Counted from the first letter of the stretch, positions 51,404 to 61,009 are shown. The stretch: DNA of 62,281 bases from Devosia sp. (GCF_017307495.1 NZ_JAFKHE010000032.1:1-62281), one strand, 5' to 3'. Numbers and translations are program-made. Notes: generated from the letters alone by a model not told the origin.

Positions 51404-51465
51404 GTCTGGTCTGCCTTGGTGGTTGCCACGACCGCCCTTCGGCGGCCTGGGTATGCTCGGTGCCG

Positions 51466-53016
51466 TCACTCGCCCATGGCGTGGGCACGTTCCTCGGCCG
51501 TCATCGGCCGTGCCGCCCTGGGACGGCGCAGCAGCAGGACGATGGGCAGCGAAGCGAACGTCAGCACCATCATGAGCTTGAAGTCGTCGAGAAAGGCGAG
51601 CATGGCCGCCTGCTGGGTGATGAGTCGGTGGAGCGTGCCGACGACGTTGGCGAACCCGCCATAGGCGGTGGCGAAGTCGCGCAGCGGCCCGGAGTCCATC
51701 GTGACCCTCTCGGCCAGCTCGCCATAGTTCACCACCTGCATCTGGGCCAGGATCGTGGTGACGATCGAGATGCCCACGCCCTGGCCGACATTGCGGATCA
51801 GGCTGAACATGGCGGTGGCGTCGACCCGGTACTTGGCCGAGATGGTGGCGAAGGCCAGCGAGTTGAGCGGCACGAACACGAAGCCCATGCCCACGCCCTG
51901 GATGAAGCCCGAGATCAGGATCGGGCCGGTGCCCATCACGATGTCGAACTCGGTCATCATGTAGAGCGAGTAGCCCATTACCAGCGTGCCGAAGATCACC
52001 AGCAGCCGCGGATCGAACCGTGCCACCAGCCGTCCGACAAGGATCATGGACACCATCGTGCCGATGCCGCGCGGTCCCATCAGCAGCCCGGTCTCGATCA
52101 CCGGGAACCCCATCAGGTTCTGCAGCATCGGCGGCAGCAGCGCGAGGCCCGAGAACAGCGTGATGCCGGTGATGAAGATGAGCACGAGCCCGGTGACGAG
52201 GTTCCGGTCCTTGAACATTCCCATGTCCATGAACGGGTTGTCCGCTGTCAGGCAGTGCACCACGAAGACCCACAGGCCCGAGATGGCGAGCAGCAGGTAG
52301 AGCCAGATTTCGGCCGAGTCGAACCAGCCCACCCCCTGGCCGCGGTCGAGCAGCAGTTGCAGCGCCGCCACGGCGAGCGCCAGCATGCCGAAGCCGAAGA
52401 AGTCGAACTTGCGGATCCTGATCGGTGTGTTCGGCATCAGTGCGGCGAGCATGAAGAACGCCACGACGCCGACCGGCAGGTTGACGAGGAACACGGCGCG
52501 CCAGTTGAACGTCTCGGTCAGCCAGCCGCCCAGTGTCGGCCCGATGATCGGCCCGAACATGATGCCGGCGCCAAAGATGGCCATCGCCTGCCCGAGCAGC
52601 TCGCGCGGGTTGATGTCCATCATCGTCGCCTGGGCGAGCGGCACCAGCATGGCGCCGCAGACGCCCTGGATGACGCGGAACAGCACCATCTGCTCGAGGT
52701 TCGTCGCGATGCCGCACAGCAGCGACGCCGCGGTGAAGCCAACGACCGCCATCAGCAGCAGGTTGCGCCGCCCGAAGCGGTCGGAGAACCACCCGGTCAG
52801 CGGCGTCGCGATGGCCGCGGCGACGATGTAGGAGGTCAGCACCCAGTTGATCTCGTCCTGCGACGCACCGAGGCTGGCGCGCATATGCGGCAGGGCGACG
52901 TTGGCAATCGTGGTGTCGAGCACCTGCATGATGACCGCCACCATGATGGCGGCCGTCAGCAGGCCCTTGTTCTTGACCACGACGTTGGGGGCCGAAATGG
53001 CAGTGGCGGCGGCCAT
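51466..53016 (-). CDS. emrB: DHA2-family drug efflux MFS transporter, EmrB-like
   Basis: A 516-residue, 14-helix MFS protein. Landmarks are the DTTIANVALPHMRASLG start of helix 1, motif A GWFSDRFGRRN, and motif C region GIMFGPIIGPTLGGWLTE. With EmrA and an outer-membrane channel (TolC, not present here) it would make a tripartite pump. Two bases separate it from emrA. Confidence 0.92.
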   Translation of the reverse strand: MAAATAISAPNVVVKNKGLLTAAIMVAVIMQVLDTTIANVALPHMRASLGASQDEINWVLTSYIVAAAIATPLTGWFSDRFGRRNLLLMAVVGFTAASLLCGIATNLEQMVLFRVIQGVCGAMLVPLAQATMMDINPRELLGQAMAIFGAGIMFGPIIGPTLGGWLTETFNWRAVFLVNLPVGVVAFFMLAALMPNTPIRIRKFDFFGFGMLALAVAALQLLLDRGQGVGWFDSAEIWLYLLLAISGLWVFVVHCLTADNPFMDMGMFKDRNLVTGLVLIFITGITLFSGLALLPPMLQNLMGFPVIETGLLMGPRGIGTMVSMILVGRLVARFDPRLLVIFGTLVMGYSLYMMTEFDIVMGTGPILISGFIQGVGMGFVFVPLNSLAFATISAKYRVDATAMFSLIRNVGQGVGISIVTTILAQMQVVNYGELAERVTMDSGPLRDFATAYGGFANVVGTLHRLITQQAAMLAFLDDFKLMMVLTFASLPIVLLLRRPRAARPMTAEERAHAMGE

Positions 53017-53017
53017 G

Positions 53018-54172
53018 CTAGTTCGCCTTCGGGGCTTCCGGCGCCTGCGAGCCGTCCGGCTTGGTATCGACGTTGACCGTCGCGCTCATGCCGGCGACGA
53101 GCGGCTCGCCGCCGGTCGAGTCGACGACGATCCTGACCGGCACGCGTTGCGTCACCTTCACCCAGTTGCCCGTGGCGTTCTGGGCCGGGATCAGGGCGAA
53201 TTCCGCGCCGGTCGCCGCACCGATCGAGTCGATATGGCCGCTGAGCTTCTTGCCCGGGAAGGCGTCGACGGTGATTTCCGCCGGCATGCCGTTCCTGAGC
53301 GTCGTCAGCTGGGTTTCCTTGAAGTTGGCCTCGACCCAGACATCGCTGCTCTCGACGAGCGTCGCGATGGTCGAGCCGGTGTTGATGAACTGGCCGACAT
53401 TGAGGCTGCCGACCTGCGCGACGATGCCGTCGGCTGGAGCCACCACCGTGGTCTTGTCGAGGTTGCGCTGGGCGTTGTCACGCGCTGCGAGGGCGGCGCG
53501 GACCGCCGGATGATCGTCCGTCGCGATATCCGGGTTGCCGCCGAGCGCGGCGATGGTGTTGGCGACGTCCTGCTGCTCGAGCGCCACGGTCGACTGCGCC
53601 TGCTGCAGCGCCAGCCGCGAGTCGTCGAGGCTCGATTCGGCGGTGATGCCCTGCTGGCGCAGGTTGGAGGTGCGGTCCCATTCCTTCTGCCGGATGTCCA
53701 GCGCGTCCCTGGCCGCCTGGAGCTTGGCGAGCGCGATCGAGTGCGCCACCCGCAGTTGCTCGACATTGACGCGCGCCGAGGCCAGCGCCGCGTCGGCCTG
53801 GGCCAGGGCGATCCGATAGGGTTCGGGGTCGATGGTGAAGAGGGCATCGCCCGCCTTGACCGCCTGGCTGTCCTTCACCGCCACCGAGGCAATGCGTCCG
53901 GCGACGTCCGAGGAGATCGACACCTTGTTCTGCTGCACATAGGCGTTGTCGGTTTCGACATAGCGGCCGCCGGTCAGCCAGAAATAGCCGCCACCGGCGG
54001 CAAGAACGACCGGTACCGCAAGCATGATCGCGAGGCGGCGGCCCGAGCGCTTCTTCTTCGTCGGTGCTTCCGGCGCGGCAGCCGCTGCCGGCGCCGCCTT
54101 GGGTGCATCGGCGGCGGGGACTTCGACGGGCTTGGCTTCCCCGGGAGCCGGGGGGGTGACGCGGGCGTTCAT
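53018..54172 (-). CDS. emrA: Membrane fusion protein, EmrA/HlyD family
   Basis: A 384-residue protein from ATG 54172 (GAGGAAG site). An Ala/Pro-rich cytoplasmic start is followed by one helix (about residues 43-60, LAIMLAVPVVLAAGGGYFWL), the lipoyl half-motifs around AGRIASVAVKDSQAVKAGDA, a periplasmic coiled coil of about 100 residues, and the second lipoyl/beta-barrel part. It links EmrB to an outer-membrane channel. It follows marR with a gap of two bases. Confidence 0.92.
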   Translation of the reverse strand: MNARVTPPAPGEAKPVEVPAADAPKAAPAAAAAPEAPTKKKRSGRRLAIMLAVPVVLAAGGGYFWLTGGRYVETDNAYVQQNKVSISSDVAGRIASVAVKDSQAVKAGDALFTIDPEPYRIALAQADAALASARVNVEQLRVAHSIALAKLQAARDALDIRQKEWDRTSNLRQQGITAESSLDDSRLALQQAQSTVALEQQDVANTIAALGGNPDIATDDHPAVRAALAARDNAQRNLDKTTVVAPADGIVAQVGSLNVGQFINTGSTIATLVESSDVWVEANFKETQLTTLRNGMPAEITVDAFPGKKLSGHIDSIGAATGAEFALIPAQNATGNWVKVTQRVPVRIVVDSTGGEPLVAGMSATVNVDTKPDGSQAPEAPKAN

Positions 54173-54174
54173 AT

Positions 54175-54639
54175 TCAGGCTTCCTCGCATTCGGCAGTCT
54201 GGCCGATTAGGTTGCCGCGCATCCTGGCGAGCACGGCGACAACGGCCGCGCGTTCCTCGGGAGATATTCCCTCAAGCGCGGCTTCATACATGGCAAGCCC
54301 GACCTGGCGGGCACCGCGGACCACATCCACCCCAGCCTCGGTGACCCGCGCCAGTTTGGCGCGACTGTCAGTGGGGTCGACGTAGCGCTCGATCAGCCCG
54401 CGCTTCTCCAGCCGGTCGAGGATGCCCGAGATGGTCATCGGATCGGTGTCGATGGCGTCGGCCAGGGCCTTCTGGGTGATCCCCTCATGGGCCGAGACGT
54501 GCGCCAGGGCGCGCCACTGCGGCATGGTGATGCCCTGCATACTCGCCCCGTCCTCGAAGCGCCGCTTCATCAGCCGCGCCACTTCGTGGATCAGATAGCC
54601 CAGCGGGGCTTGCGCCTTGTAGTCCTGTTTCAAATTCAT
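54175..54639 (-). CDS. MarR-family repressor of the efflux operon
   Basis: A 154-residue winged-helix regulator from ATG 54639 (MNLKQDYKAQAPLGYLIHEV). The reader helix is in QKALADAIDTDPMTISGILD and the wing in RYVDPTDSRAKLARVTEAG. It is the first gene of marR-emrA-emrB and resembles EmrR/MprA in context. Palindromes directly upstream (54639-54665) are the expected autoregulatory sites. Confidence 0.88.
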   Translation of the reverse strand: MNLKQDYKAQAPLGYLIHEVARLMKRRFEDGASMQGITMPQWRALAHVSAHEGITQKALADAIDTDPMTISGILDRLEKRGLIERYVDPTDSRAKLARVTEAGVDVVRGARQVGLAMYEAALEGISPEERAAVVAVLARMRGNLIGQTAECEEA

Positions 54640-54665
54640 AAGCGCACATATAATAAGTGCACTTA
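54639..54665. promoter_or_regulatory. MarR operator region with perfect 12-bp palindrome
   Basis: TAAGTGCACTTA (54654-54665) is a perfect palindrome; TAAGCGCACATA (54639-54650) is a diverged second copy, 15 bases away, overlapping the first codon. On the minus strand TATTATA between them makes a good -10. Two copies at this spacing suggest cooperative binding by MarR dimers. Confidence 0.6.
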
Positions 54666-54823
54666 CGGAGTCAACGCCGGCGCATGTTCGAAGGCCAGCG
54701 ATTTCTGCATGGGTGGTATGAAGCGCTACGAAAGAGGCAGCGTCGCCGCGCCTCCCGGCCGTCGACATGGCGGCCAAATCCGCCTATCTCTGGCGTCGCC
54801 CTTTGCCATACCAATTCCCTGTC

Positions 54824-56533
54824 ATGACCATGGCTTCGTCCTCGATCAGCGGTGAAACGCTGCTAGCGCAACTCAAAGGCGTTGTCGGCGAGCGCCATGT
54901 GCTCACCGACGAGCGCAATACGCGGCGCTATCGCAAGGGCTATCGCTACGGCGACGGCGCGGTCCTGGCGGTGGTGCGGCCGGGCACGCTGCTCGAGCAG
55001 TGGCGGGTGTTCAAGGCCTGCGTCGAGGCTGGCTGCGTCGTTATCACCCAAGGCGCCAATACCGGCCTCAACGGCGGCTCGACCCCGTTCGGCGACGACT
55101 ACGACCGCCCGGTCGTCGTCATCAACACCATGCGCATCGGCCGCATCGACCTGCTGAAGGGCGGCGAGCAGGTGCTGTGCCATGCCGGCGCCACCCTGCA
55201 CCGGCTCGAGAAGCTGATCCGCCCGCTCGGCCGCGAGCCGCATTCGGTCATCGGCTCGACCACCATCGGCGCCTCCGTCGTCGGCGGCGTGTGCAACAAC
55301 TCCGGCGGCGCCCTGATCCGCCGCGGCCCCGCCTTCACCCAGCTCGCGCTCTACGCCCGCGTGGCCGAGGACGGCTCGGTGTCGCTGATCAACCATCTCG
55401 GCATCGAGCTCGGCAACGACCCCGAGACCATCCTCTCCCGCCTCGATCGGGGAGAGTACGGCGAAGGCAACGTCAACTACGAGACCGGCCGGCTCGCCTC
55501 CGACCCGGACTATTCGAGACTGGTCCGCGACATCGATGCGCCGACGCCCGGCCGCTACAACAACGATCCGCGCCTGCTCTACGAGGCGGCCGGCAGCGCC
55601 GGCAAGCTCTGCGTCTTCGCCGTCCGGCTGGATACGTTCGCGAGCTCCGGGCCATCGCGCGTCTTCTACGTCGGCTCGAACGAATACAGCGAACTGACCG
55701 AACTGCGCCGCCACATCCTCGGCACGTTCGAGAACGCCCCGGTGGCCGGCGAGTACCTCCACCGCGAGGCCTACACGCTGGCCGAGGAATACGGCAAGGA
55801 CCTCTACCTGTTCCTGAAGCATGTCGGCACCGAGCACATCTCCACCGCCTTCACGCTGAAAAGCCGCTTCGACGCCATCACCGGCAAGCTGGGATTGGGC
55901 ACCAACCTGTCGGACAGGCTGCTGCAACTCATCGTCGGCATCCTGCCCAACCACCTGCCCAAGCGCATGAACGCGTTCCGCGACCGCTACCAGCATCACC
56001 TGCTGCTGCGCATGGATGGCGCCGGCATCGAGGAAGCGCGCCGCTATCTCGCGTCGATCTTCCCGTCGGCGACCGGCGACTTCTTCGAATGCGACGACGA
56101 GGAGGCCGCCGCCGCCTTCCGCCATCGCTATGCCGTCGGCGGCGGCACCGTCCGCTATCGCGCGACGCACCCGGACACGGTCGAGAACATCGTCGCGCTC
56201 GACATGGCCCTGCCGCGCAACACGCTGGACTGGCGCGAGACCCTCCCGGAGGGCGTCGAGGAGAACATCGTGCGCCGCATCCCGTGCGGGCACTTCCTGT
56301 GCCAGGTGTTCCACTACGAATACGCCGTCAAGAAGGGTGCCGACTGGATGGACATCGAGCACCGGATCATTGCCCACCTTTCGGGCAGGGGGATCGAATT
56401 CCCCTCCGAGCACAATGTCGGCCATCTCTATGAGGCCAAGCCCGTGCTGGCCGAGTTCTACCGCTCGCTCGATCCCACCAATACGCTCAACCCCGGCATC
56501 GGCCATACCTCGAAGCGCCGGAACTGGGCCTGA
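54824..56533 (+). CDS. dld: Quinone-dependent D-lactate dehydrogenase
   Basis: A 569-residue FAD protein of the E. coli Dld type (571 residues). FAD-binding region: VVRPGTLLEQWRVFKACVEA, ITQGANTGLNGGSTPFGDDY, and VIGSTTIGASVVGGVCNNSG. The membrane-binding domain spans about residues 300-420 and includes GILPNHLPKRMNAFRDRYQH. It oxidises D-lactate to pyruvate at the inner membrane. The start may be ATG 54824 or ATG 54830; neither has a clear ribosome site. It is divergent from marR. Confidence 0.92.
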   Translation: MTMASSSISGETLLAQLKGVVGERHVLTDERNTRRYRKGYRYGDGAVLAVVRPGTLLEQWRVFKACVEAGCVVITQGANTGLNGGSTPFGDDYDRPVVVINTMRIGRIDLLKGGEQVLCHAGATLHRLEKLIRPLGREPHSVIGSTTIGASVVGGVCNNSGGALIRRGPAFTQLALYARVAEDGSVSLINHLGIELGNDPETILSRLDRGEYGEGNVNYETGRLASDPDYSRLVRDIDAPTPGRYNNDPRLLYEAAGSAGKLCVFAVRLDTFASSGPSRVFYVGSNEYSELTELRRHILGTFENAPVAGEYLHREAYTLAEEYGKDLYLFLKHVGTEHISTAFTLKSRFDAITGKLGLGTNLSDRLLQLIVGILPNHLPKRMNAFRDRYQHHLLLRMDGAGIEEARRYLASIFPSATGDFFECDDEEAAAAFRHRYAVGGGTVRYRATHPDTVENIVALDMALPRNTLDWRETLPEGVEENIVRRIPCGHFLCQVFHYEYAVKKGADWMDIEHRIIAHLSGRGIEFPSEHNVGHLYEAKPVLAEFYRSLDPTNTLNPGIGHTSKRRNWA

Positions 56534-56598
56534 GCGGTTGTCGGGAACGGCTGCGCGGCTTATATGCGCCCGACCGACCCATCGCTTTGAACGGCCCG

Positions 56599-57630
56599 AT
56601 GCTCCACGACCAGACCGCAATTGAGAACGCCCCCGCGTCCCGGCTTGCCGAGGCGCGCCGCTTCTCCATTGCGCCGATGATGGACTGGACCGATCGCCAC
56701 TGTCGGTATCTTCATCGGCTGCTGACCAAGCGCGCCTTGCTGTTCACCGAGATGGTCACCAGCCCTGCCGTCATCCACGGCCCGCGCGACCGGCTGCTCG
56801 GCTTCGACGAGGTCGAGCATCCCGTCGCCGTACAACTGGGCGGCTCAGACCCGCATGAACTGGCCGAGGCGACGCGCATTGCTGCTTCGTACGGCTACGA
56901 CGAGATCAATCTCAATGTCGGCTGCCCGTCCGATCGCGTGCAGTCCGGCCGTTTCGGCGCCTGCCTGATGGCGGAGCCGACGCTGGTCGCCGATTGCGTG
57001 CGCGCCATGCGTGACGCCACCGACAGGCCGGTGACGGTGAAGTGCCGCATCGGCATCGACGACCAGGATACCGAGGAAAGCCTCGACCGCTTCGCCGATG
57101 CCATGGTGGCGGCCGGCGTCGACGCGCTCTACGTGCATGCCCGCAAGGCCTGGCTCAAGGGCCTGAGCCCGAAGGAAAACCGCGACATCCCGCCGCTCGA
57201 CTATCCGCGCGTCCATCGCCTCGCCGAACGGCTGAGGCCGCTGCCGGTAACGATCAACGGCGGCATCAAGACCATCAGGGACGCCGAGGCGCACATGGCG
57301 CACATGTCCGGCGTCATGCTCGGCCGCGTCGCCTATCACGAGCCGATGCTGCTGACCCTCGTCGACGAACGCTTCTTCGGTGAGGCCGGCAAGCCGGTCG
57401 AACTGCGCGACGTGATGCTGGCCATGGCCGAGTACGCCGAGCGCGAGATCGCCAAGGGCGCGCGCCTCAACAACATCACCCGCCGCATGCTGGGGCTGGC
57501 CAACGCCCGCCCCGGCGCACGCGCCTTCCGCCAGATCCTCAGCGTCGATGCCGCCAAGCGTGGCGCGGGGCCGGAGGTGATCATGCAGGCGTTCGAGGCA
57601 CTGGAGCCGGAACTGGCGCTGGCGGTCTAG
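56599..57630 (+). CDS. dusA: tRNA-dihydrouridine synthase A
   Basis: A 343-residue FMN enzyme from ATG 56599 (a TTG four codons upstream is possible). Motifs are FSIAPMMDWTDRHCRYLHRL, the catalytic-cysteine block NLNVGCPSDRVQSGRFGACL, KCRIGIDDQDTEESLDRF, and YVHARKAWLKGLSPKENRDI with PVTINGGIKT. It reduces uridines 20/20a in the D loop of tRNA. Confidence 0.93.
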   Translation: MLHDQTAIENAPASRLAEARRFSIAPMMDWTDRHCRYLHRLLTKRALLFTEMVTSPAVIHGPRDRLLGFDEVEHPVAVQLGGSDPHELAEATRIAASYGYDEINLNVGCPSDRVQSGRFGACLMAEPTLVADCVRAMRDATDRPVTVKCRIGIDDQDTEESLDRFADAMVAAGVDALYVHARKAWLKGLSPKENRDIPPLDYPRVHRLAERLRPLPVTINGGIKTIRDAEAHMAHMSGVMLGRVAYHEPMLLTLVDERFFGEAGKPVELRDVMLAMAEYAEREIAKGARLNNITRRMLGLANARPGARAFRQILSVDAAKRGAGPEVIMQAFEALEPELALAV

Positions 57631-57669
57631 CGGCCGCGCGAGTAACGCGTTGCCAGGCCCTGCATGGGA

Positions 57670-58356
57670 TCAGTCGACCAGTTCCAGCGAATTGCCGCTC
57701 ACCGCATAGCGGCTGAGCGTGCCGAGGTAGCTCATGCCGAGCAGGCTCGTCTCCAGCATGCCGCGCTCGGCGATGAAGGCGCGCACGTTGTTGCGCATGA
57801 TCCCGCCGATCTCGATCTGGTCGAGCGTCACCGCCGCCGCGTTGCCCGTGCCGTTGGCGGTCGAGACCGGCACGTTGTAGTTGAGGGCCGCCGTAGAGAT
57901 ACCCACCCGCTCGGCATCTCCGTGCGTCAGCACCACCGCCGAGGCGCCGGTGTCGAAGATGGTGCGGATCTCGGCGCCGTTGATCTTGGCATTGATCATG
58001 AAGTGCCCGTCGCGCCCGCCGCGGAACGTCGCCGTACCGCGTTGTTCATCGACCACGGCGACGCCGGGTACCAGTTCGCCGAACACGCGCGACGCCACCA
58101 GCGTCAGGTCTTCGCGATAGGTGTAGCCGATCAGCACGACGCCCAGGATGCCGACCCACACAGCAAGGTTGCCCACGAGCTCGGAGAAACGGTGTCGCCG
58201 CGAGAACAGCCCGCCGGCAATGACGATCAGGATGACGATCAGCGGGATCGCCTGCGCCATCTGCTCCTGCGTCACCCCCACCAGTGTCCCCGCATCGGCA
58301 CTGACCAGTAGCGCCAGCCCGATGGCGATGACGATGGCGAAACCGATGAACAGCAT
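57670..58356 (-). CDS. TIGR02281-type retropepsin-like aspartic protease
   Basis: A 228-residue membrane-anchored protein from ATG 58356 (AAGGGAC upstream). Hydrophobic helices near residues 2-20, 37-50 and 65-85 come first. The clan AA domain follows with the catalytic FDTGASAVVLTHGDAERVG motif and the family's closing YLGTLSRYAVSGNSLELVD. A single D-T-G motif means it would work as a dimer. Physiological substrate unknown; found widely in alphaproteobacteria. Confidence 0.86.
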   Translation of the reverse strand: MLFIGFAIVIAIGLALLVSADAGTLVGVTQEQMAQAIPLIVILIVIAGGLFSRRHRFSELVGNLAVWVGILGVVLIGYTYREDLTLVASRVFGELVPGVAVVDEQRGTATFRGGRDGHFMINAKINGAEIRTIFDTGASAVVLTHGDAERVGISTAALNYNVPVSTANGTGNAAAVTLDQIEIGGIMRNNVRAFIAERGMLETSLLGMSYLGTLSRYAVSGNSLELVD

Positions 58357-58410
58357 GGAGGTCCCTTTGCGGACGGCAATCACCCGATAATGGGGTGCGA
58401 TCATGGCAAA

Positions 58411-59301
58411 TCAAGCCACGCCGTTGCCGCGGAGGAATGAACTTTTCGCAACGAGGCCCTCGCCGACGATCTCGAAGAAGGCGCGAACGCGCGCCGTCTT
58501 TCTCAGGTCGGCATGGGTTATGATCCAGAGCTCGCGCGTCAGGCCCTCGATCGGCTCGGGCACGATGCGGCGCAGCGCGCGGTCGGTGTCGCCCAGATAG
58601 CAGGGCAGGAGGGCCAGCCCCAGACCGGCCTTTGCCGCGGTGAACTGGTTGATCAGGCTGCTCGCCCGATAGACGATGTTCTGCGGCGCAAACCTTTCCG
58701 TGATCCAGTCCGCCGCCGCGATGCCGCTCACCTCGGGCCCCCAGCCGATGATCGGGCTGGCCTCCGGGACGGTGCCGGCGTTGAACTGCGCCGCAGCGCC
58801 ATAGATCGTCCAGCCGATATCGGCGAGCTTGCGGCCGAACAGGTCGGGCTCCCTCGGTCGAGTGACGCGCAACGCGATGTCAGCCTCGCGCCGGCTGAGG
58901 CTGAGGATGCGGTTGTCGACCACGAGCTCCACCACGATGCCGGGATGGGCCTGCCGAAACCGGGCGAGCTCAGTCGTCAGCAGGCTGTAGGCCAGCGTCT
59001 CCGACGAGGTGACGCGCAGCGCCCCGGTGAGCCGCTGGTCCCGCCCGCCCACCTCCCGGCCGAGCGCGTCCGCCTCGGTCTCGACCCGCTCGGCGGTGGC
59101 GGCCACGCGCTCGCCTTCGGCGGTGGGCCGATACACCCCGCCGGGGAGGCGTTCGAACAGCCGAACGCCGAGCTTTTCCTCGAGTGCGTTCAGCCGACGG
59201 AACGCGGTCGAGTGGTTGATGCCGAGCGCCGCCGCACCGCCGCCCAGAGTGTCGGCGCGGGCGATGGCGAGCACGAGCTTGAGGTCGTTCCAGTTGTCCA
59301 T
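58411..59301 (-). CDS. LysR-family transcriptional regulator
   Basis: A 296-residue protein from ATG 59301 (GAGGCGG site). The N-terminal helix-turn-helix reads LGGGAAALGINHSTAFRRLN and LEEKLGVRLFERLPGGVYRP; the C-terminal half is the periplasmic-binding-like effector domain. It is divergent from a glutathione transferase gene and most likely controls it. The inducer is unknown. Confidence 0.88.
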   Translation of the reverse strand: MDNWNDLKLVLAIARADTLGGGAAALGINHSTAFRRLNALEEKLGVRLFERLPGGVYRPTAEGERVAATAERVETEADALGREVGGRDQRLTGALRVTSSETLAYSLLTTELARFRQAHPGIVVELVVDNRILSLSRREADIALRVTRPREPDLFGRKLADIGWTIYGAAAQFNAGTVPEASPIIGWGPEVSGIAAADWITERFAPQNIVYRASSLINQFTAAKAGLGLALLPCYLGDTDRALRRIVPEPIEGLTRELWIITHADLRKTARVRAFFEIVGEGLVAKSSFLRGNGVA

Positions 59302-59350
59302 GCCGCCTCGCATACCACGTTCCCCGCTTGCATTCATGCAAGACGAGAAA

Positions 59351-59374
59351 GCGAAATTGCCATTGGCCTTTCGC
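59351..59374. promoter_or_regulatory. Inverted repeat in the LysR/GST divergent region
   Basis: GCGAAA and TTTCGC arms 12 bases apart, midway between the two start codons. An AATTGCC direct repeat lies across its right half. A LysR-type activator site is plausible there. Confidence 0.4.
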
Positions 59375-59422
59375 AATTGCCGACGCTAGCTCTGCCGGCC
59401 TCGACAACTGGAGGCACCCGAA

Positions 59423-60055
59423 GTGCAGCTCTACTACCATCCCTATGCATGCTCCCTGGCTCCCGCCATCGTCGCTGCCGAAGCCGGCATCGCGCTGGAC
59501 CTCGTGCACGTCGATATCCTCGGCGCGCCGCACAGGCTCGGCGACGGCACGGACTACCGCGACGTCAATACCCGCAACTATGTCCCGCTATTGGTCCGCG
59601 ACGACGGCAGCGAAGTCAGCGAGGCCGGCATCATCCTCAAGGTCCTTGCCGATCTCAATCCCACGTCCGGCCTTGCGCCGGCCGTCGGCAGCCCCGAGAG
59701 GTTGCTGCTCGAGCAGTGGCTGACCTTCCTCGGCACCGAGTTGCACAAGTCCTACTCGCCCTGGCTGTTCCATCCGGAGGTTGGCGCGACCGCCCAGGCC
59801 TATGCCCGCGACCTCGTCGCCCGCCGGTACGCCATCGTGGAAGCCCAGCTCGACGGCCGCACCTGGCTCCTCGGCGAGACCTTCAGCGTCGCCGACGCTT
59901 ATCTCTTCGTGATGGTCAACTGGGCCGCCGCGGCCGGCACGCCGCTGGACGGATTCCCGTTGATCCGCGCCTGGTTCGAACGGATGAAGGCGCGCCCAAA
60001 GGTGCGCGAGGCCATCCGCAACCACTCTGCCAGCCCGGCGGCGAAGGCCGCCTAG
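59423..60055 (+). CDS. Glutathione S-transferase family protein
   Basis: A 210-residue protein from GTG 59423 (TGGAGG upstream). The N-terminal thioredoxin-like domain has MQLYYHPYACSLAPAIVAAE and the glutathione-contacting NYVPLLVRDDGSEVSEAGII (cis-proline VP and ES-like SE). The all-helical C-terminal domain ends RAWFERMKARPKVREAI. The N-terminal serine/cysteine context (YACSLAP) resembles the bacterial beta class. Substrate unknown. Confidence 0.88.
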   Translation: MQLYYHPYACSLAPAIVAAEAGIALDLVHVDILGAPHRLGDGTDYRDVNTRNYVPLLVRDDGSEVSEAGIILKVLADLNPTSGLAPAVGSPERLLLEQWLTFLGTELHKSYSPWLFHPEVGATAQAYARDLVARRYAIVEAQLDGRTWLLGETFSVADAYLFVMVNWAAAAGTPLDGFPLIRAWFERMKARPKVREAIRNHSASPAAKAA

Positions 60056-60072
60056 CGCGATCGCAAGGTTGT

Positions 60073-60101
60073 CGCCTCCCTCCCCTCAAGGGGGAGGGGA
60101 G
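60073..60101. terminator. Shared hairpin between convergent GST and cobS genes
   Basis: CTCCCTCCCCT and GGGGAGGGGAG arms around CAAG/GG. It equals the right end of repeat family A and lies between two convergent stop codons, suitable for termination on both sides. Confidence 0.6.
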
Positions 60102-60920
60102 CTAGGCGAAGACCAGCAGCACGGCCAGCACGGCGACCTCGATCAGCGCGCCCAGCGCCCCGATCAGGTCGCCGGTCTGCCCGCCGATCAGCTGGCGGCA
60201 CCCCCAGACCCAGGCCGATGCCACGAGGCCGACCGCTACCAGCGCCAGCACCACCGCGACCAGGCTCGTGAACGGCGCGGCGAGGATGAGCGCCAGCAGA
60301 GCTGCGAATGCGGCCCCGATGGCGAAGCGGCGGCGCCCGACCCGCCCGGCCGCGGCCGAGGCGCCGCCCTCTCTCGCATTCGGCAACGCGACGCTGAGCC
60401 ACAGCGACCCCGATCGTCCGAGCACCGTCGCCGCCAGCCAGATTCCTGCCGCCGCCAGCGGGTTGTATGCCGCGACCGCTCCGATCCCCGTTACCCGCAG
60501 CAGGAGGTAGAGGCCGAGCGCGCCGACCCCGTAGGTGCCATGCCGGCTGTCCTTCATGATCTCCAGCCGCCGCTCGATGCTGGCCCCGCCGAACAGGCCA
60601 TCCGCTGCATCCGCCAACGCATCGTCGGCCATGGCGCCGGTCGCAACGAGCATCGCGGTGACCCCGAGCGTCGCCGCGAAATAGCTCGGCATCCCGGCCC
60701 AGGCGCACAGCATCATCAGCAGCGCGGGCCCGAATCCGATCACCAGGCTGGCGAAGGGCAGGCTCATCGCCATGCGGTCGAGGTTCGGCGCCGTATAGGG
60801 GCGGTCCCCGGTCGGCAGCCGCGAGAAGAAGCGCAGCGACATGATGATGTCGTCGGCGAACCCCGGATCGGGGGCAGGGGGCGGCGAAGTCGGGCCCCGG
60901 TTGTCCTGCCGGGGGCGCAT
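60102..60920 (-). CDS. cobS: Adenosylcobinamide-GDP ribazoletransferase
   Basis: A 272-residue polytopic membrane protein from ATG 60920 (GAGGACG site; a TTG nine codons earlier is less likely). CobS signatures are SLRFFSRLPTGDRPY near the start and the acidic DDALADAADGLFGGASIERR motif that binds Mg and the nucleotide. It joins adenosylcobinamide-GDP with alpha-ribazole in the last steps of vitamin B12 assembly. It is divergent from cobT. Confidence 0.92.
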   Translation of the reverse strand: MRPRQDNRGPTSPPPAPDPGFADDIIMSLRFFSRLPTGDRPYTAPNLDRMAMSLPFASLVIGFGPALLMMLCAWAGMPSYFAATLGVTAMLVATGAMADDALADAADGLFGGASIERRLEIMKDSRHGTYGVGALGLYLLLRVTGIGAVAAYNPLAAAGIWLAATVLGRSGSLWLSVALPNAREGGASAAAGRVGRRRFAIGAAFAALLALILAAPFTSLVAVVLALVAVGLVASAWVWGCRQLIGGQTGDLIGALGALIEVAVLAVLLVFA

Positions 60921-61009
60921 GCCGGGGGCGTCCTCGTTCAATTGCAAATGCCCGCCGATTGGTCCAGAAGCGTGCCTCCCTTACCACCCCTGGCCGGAGT
61001 CGTCATCCG

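Noticed and set aside
51106..53076. Long plus-strand frame opposite the EmrB-like gene
   Set aside because: Histidine/aspartate-rich antisense composition, covers parts of three minus-strand genes.
60921..61009. Cobalamin riboswitch in the cobS/cobT divergent gap
   Set aside because: Only 89 bases, too short for the element, and no core motif.
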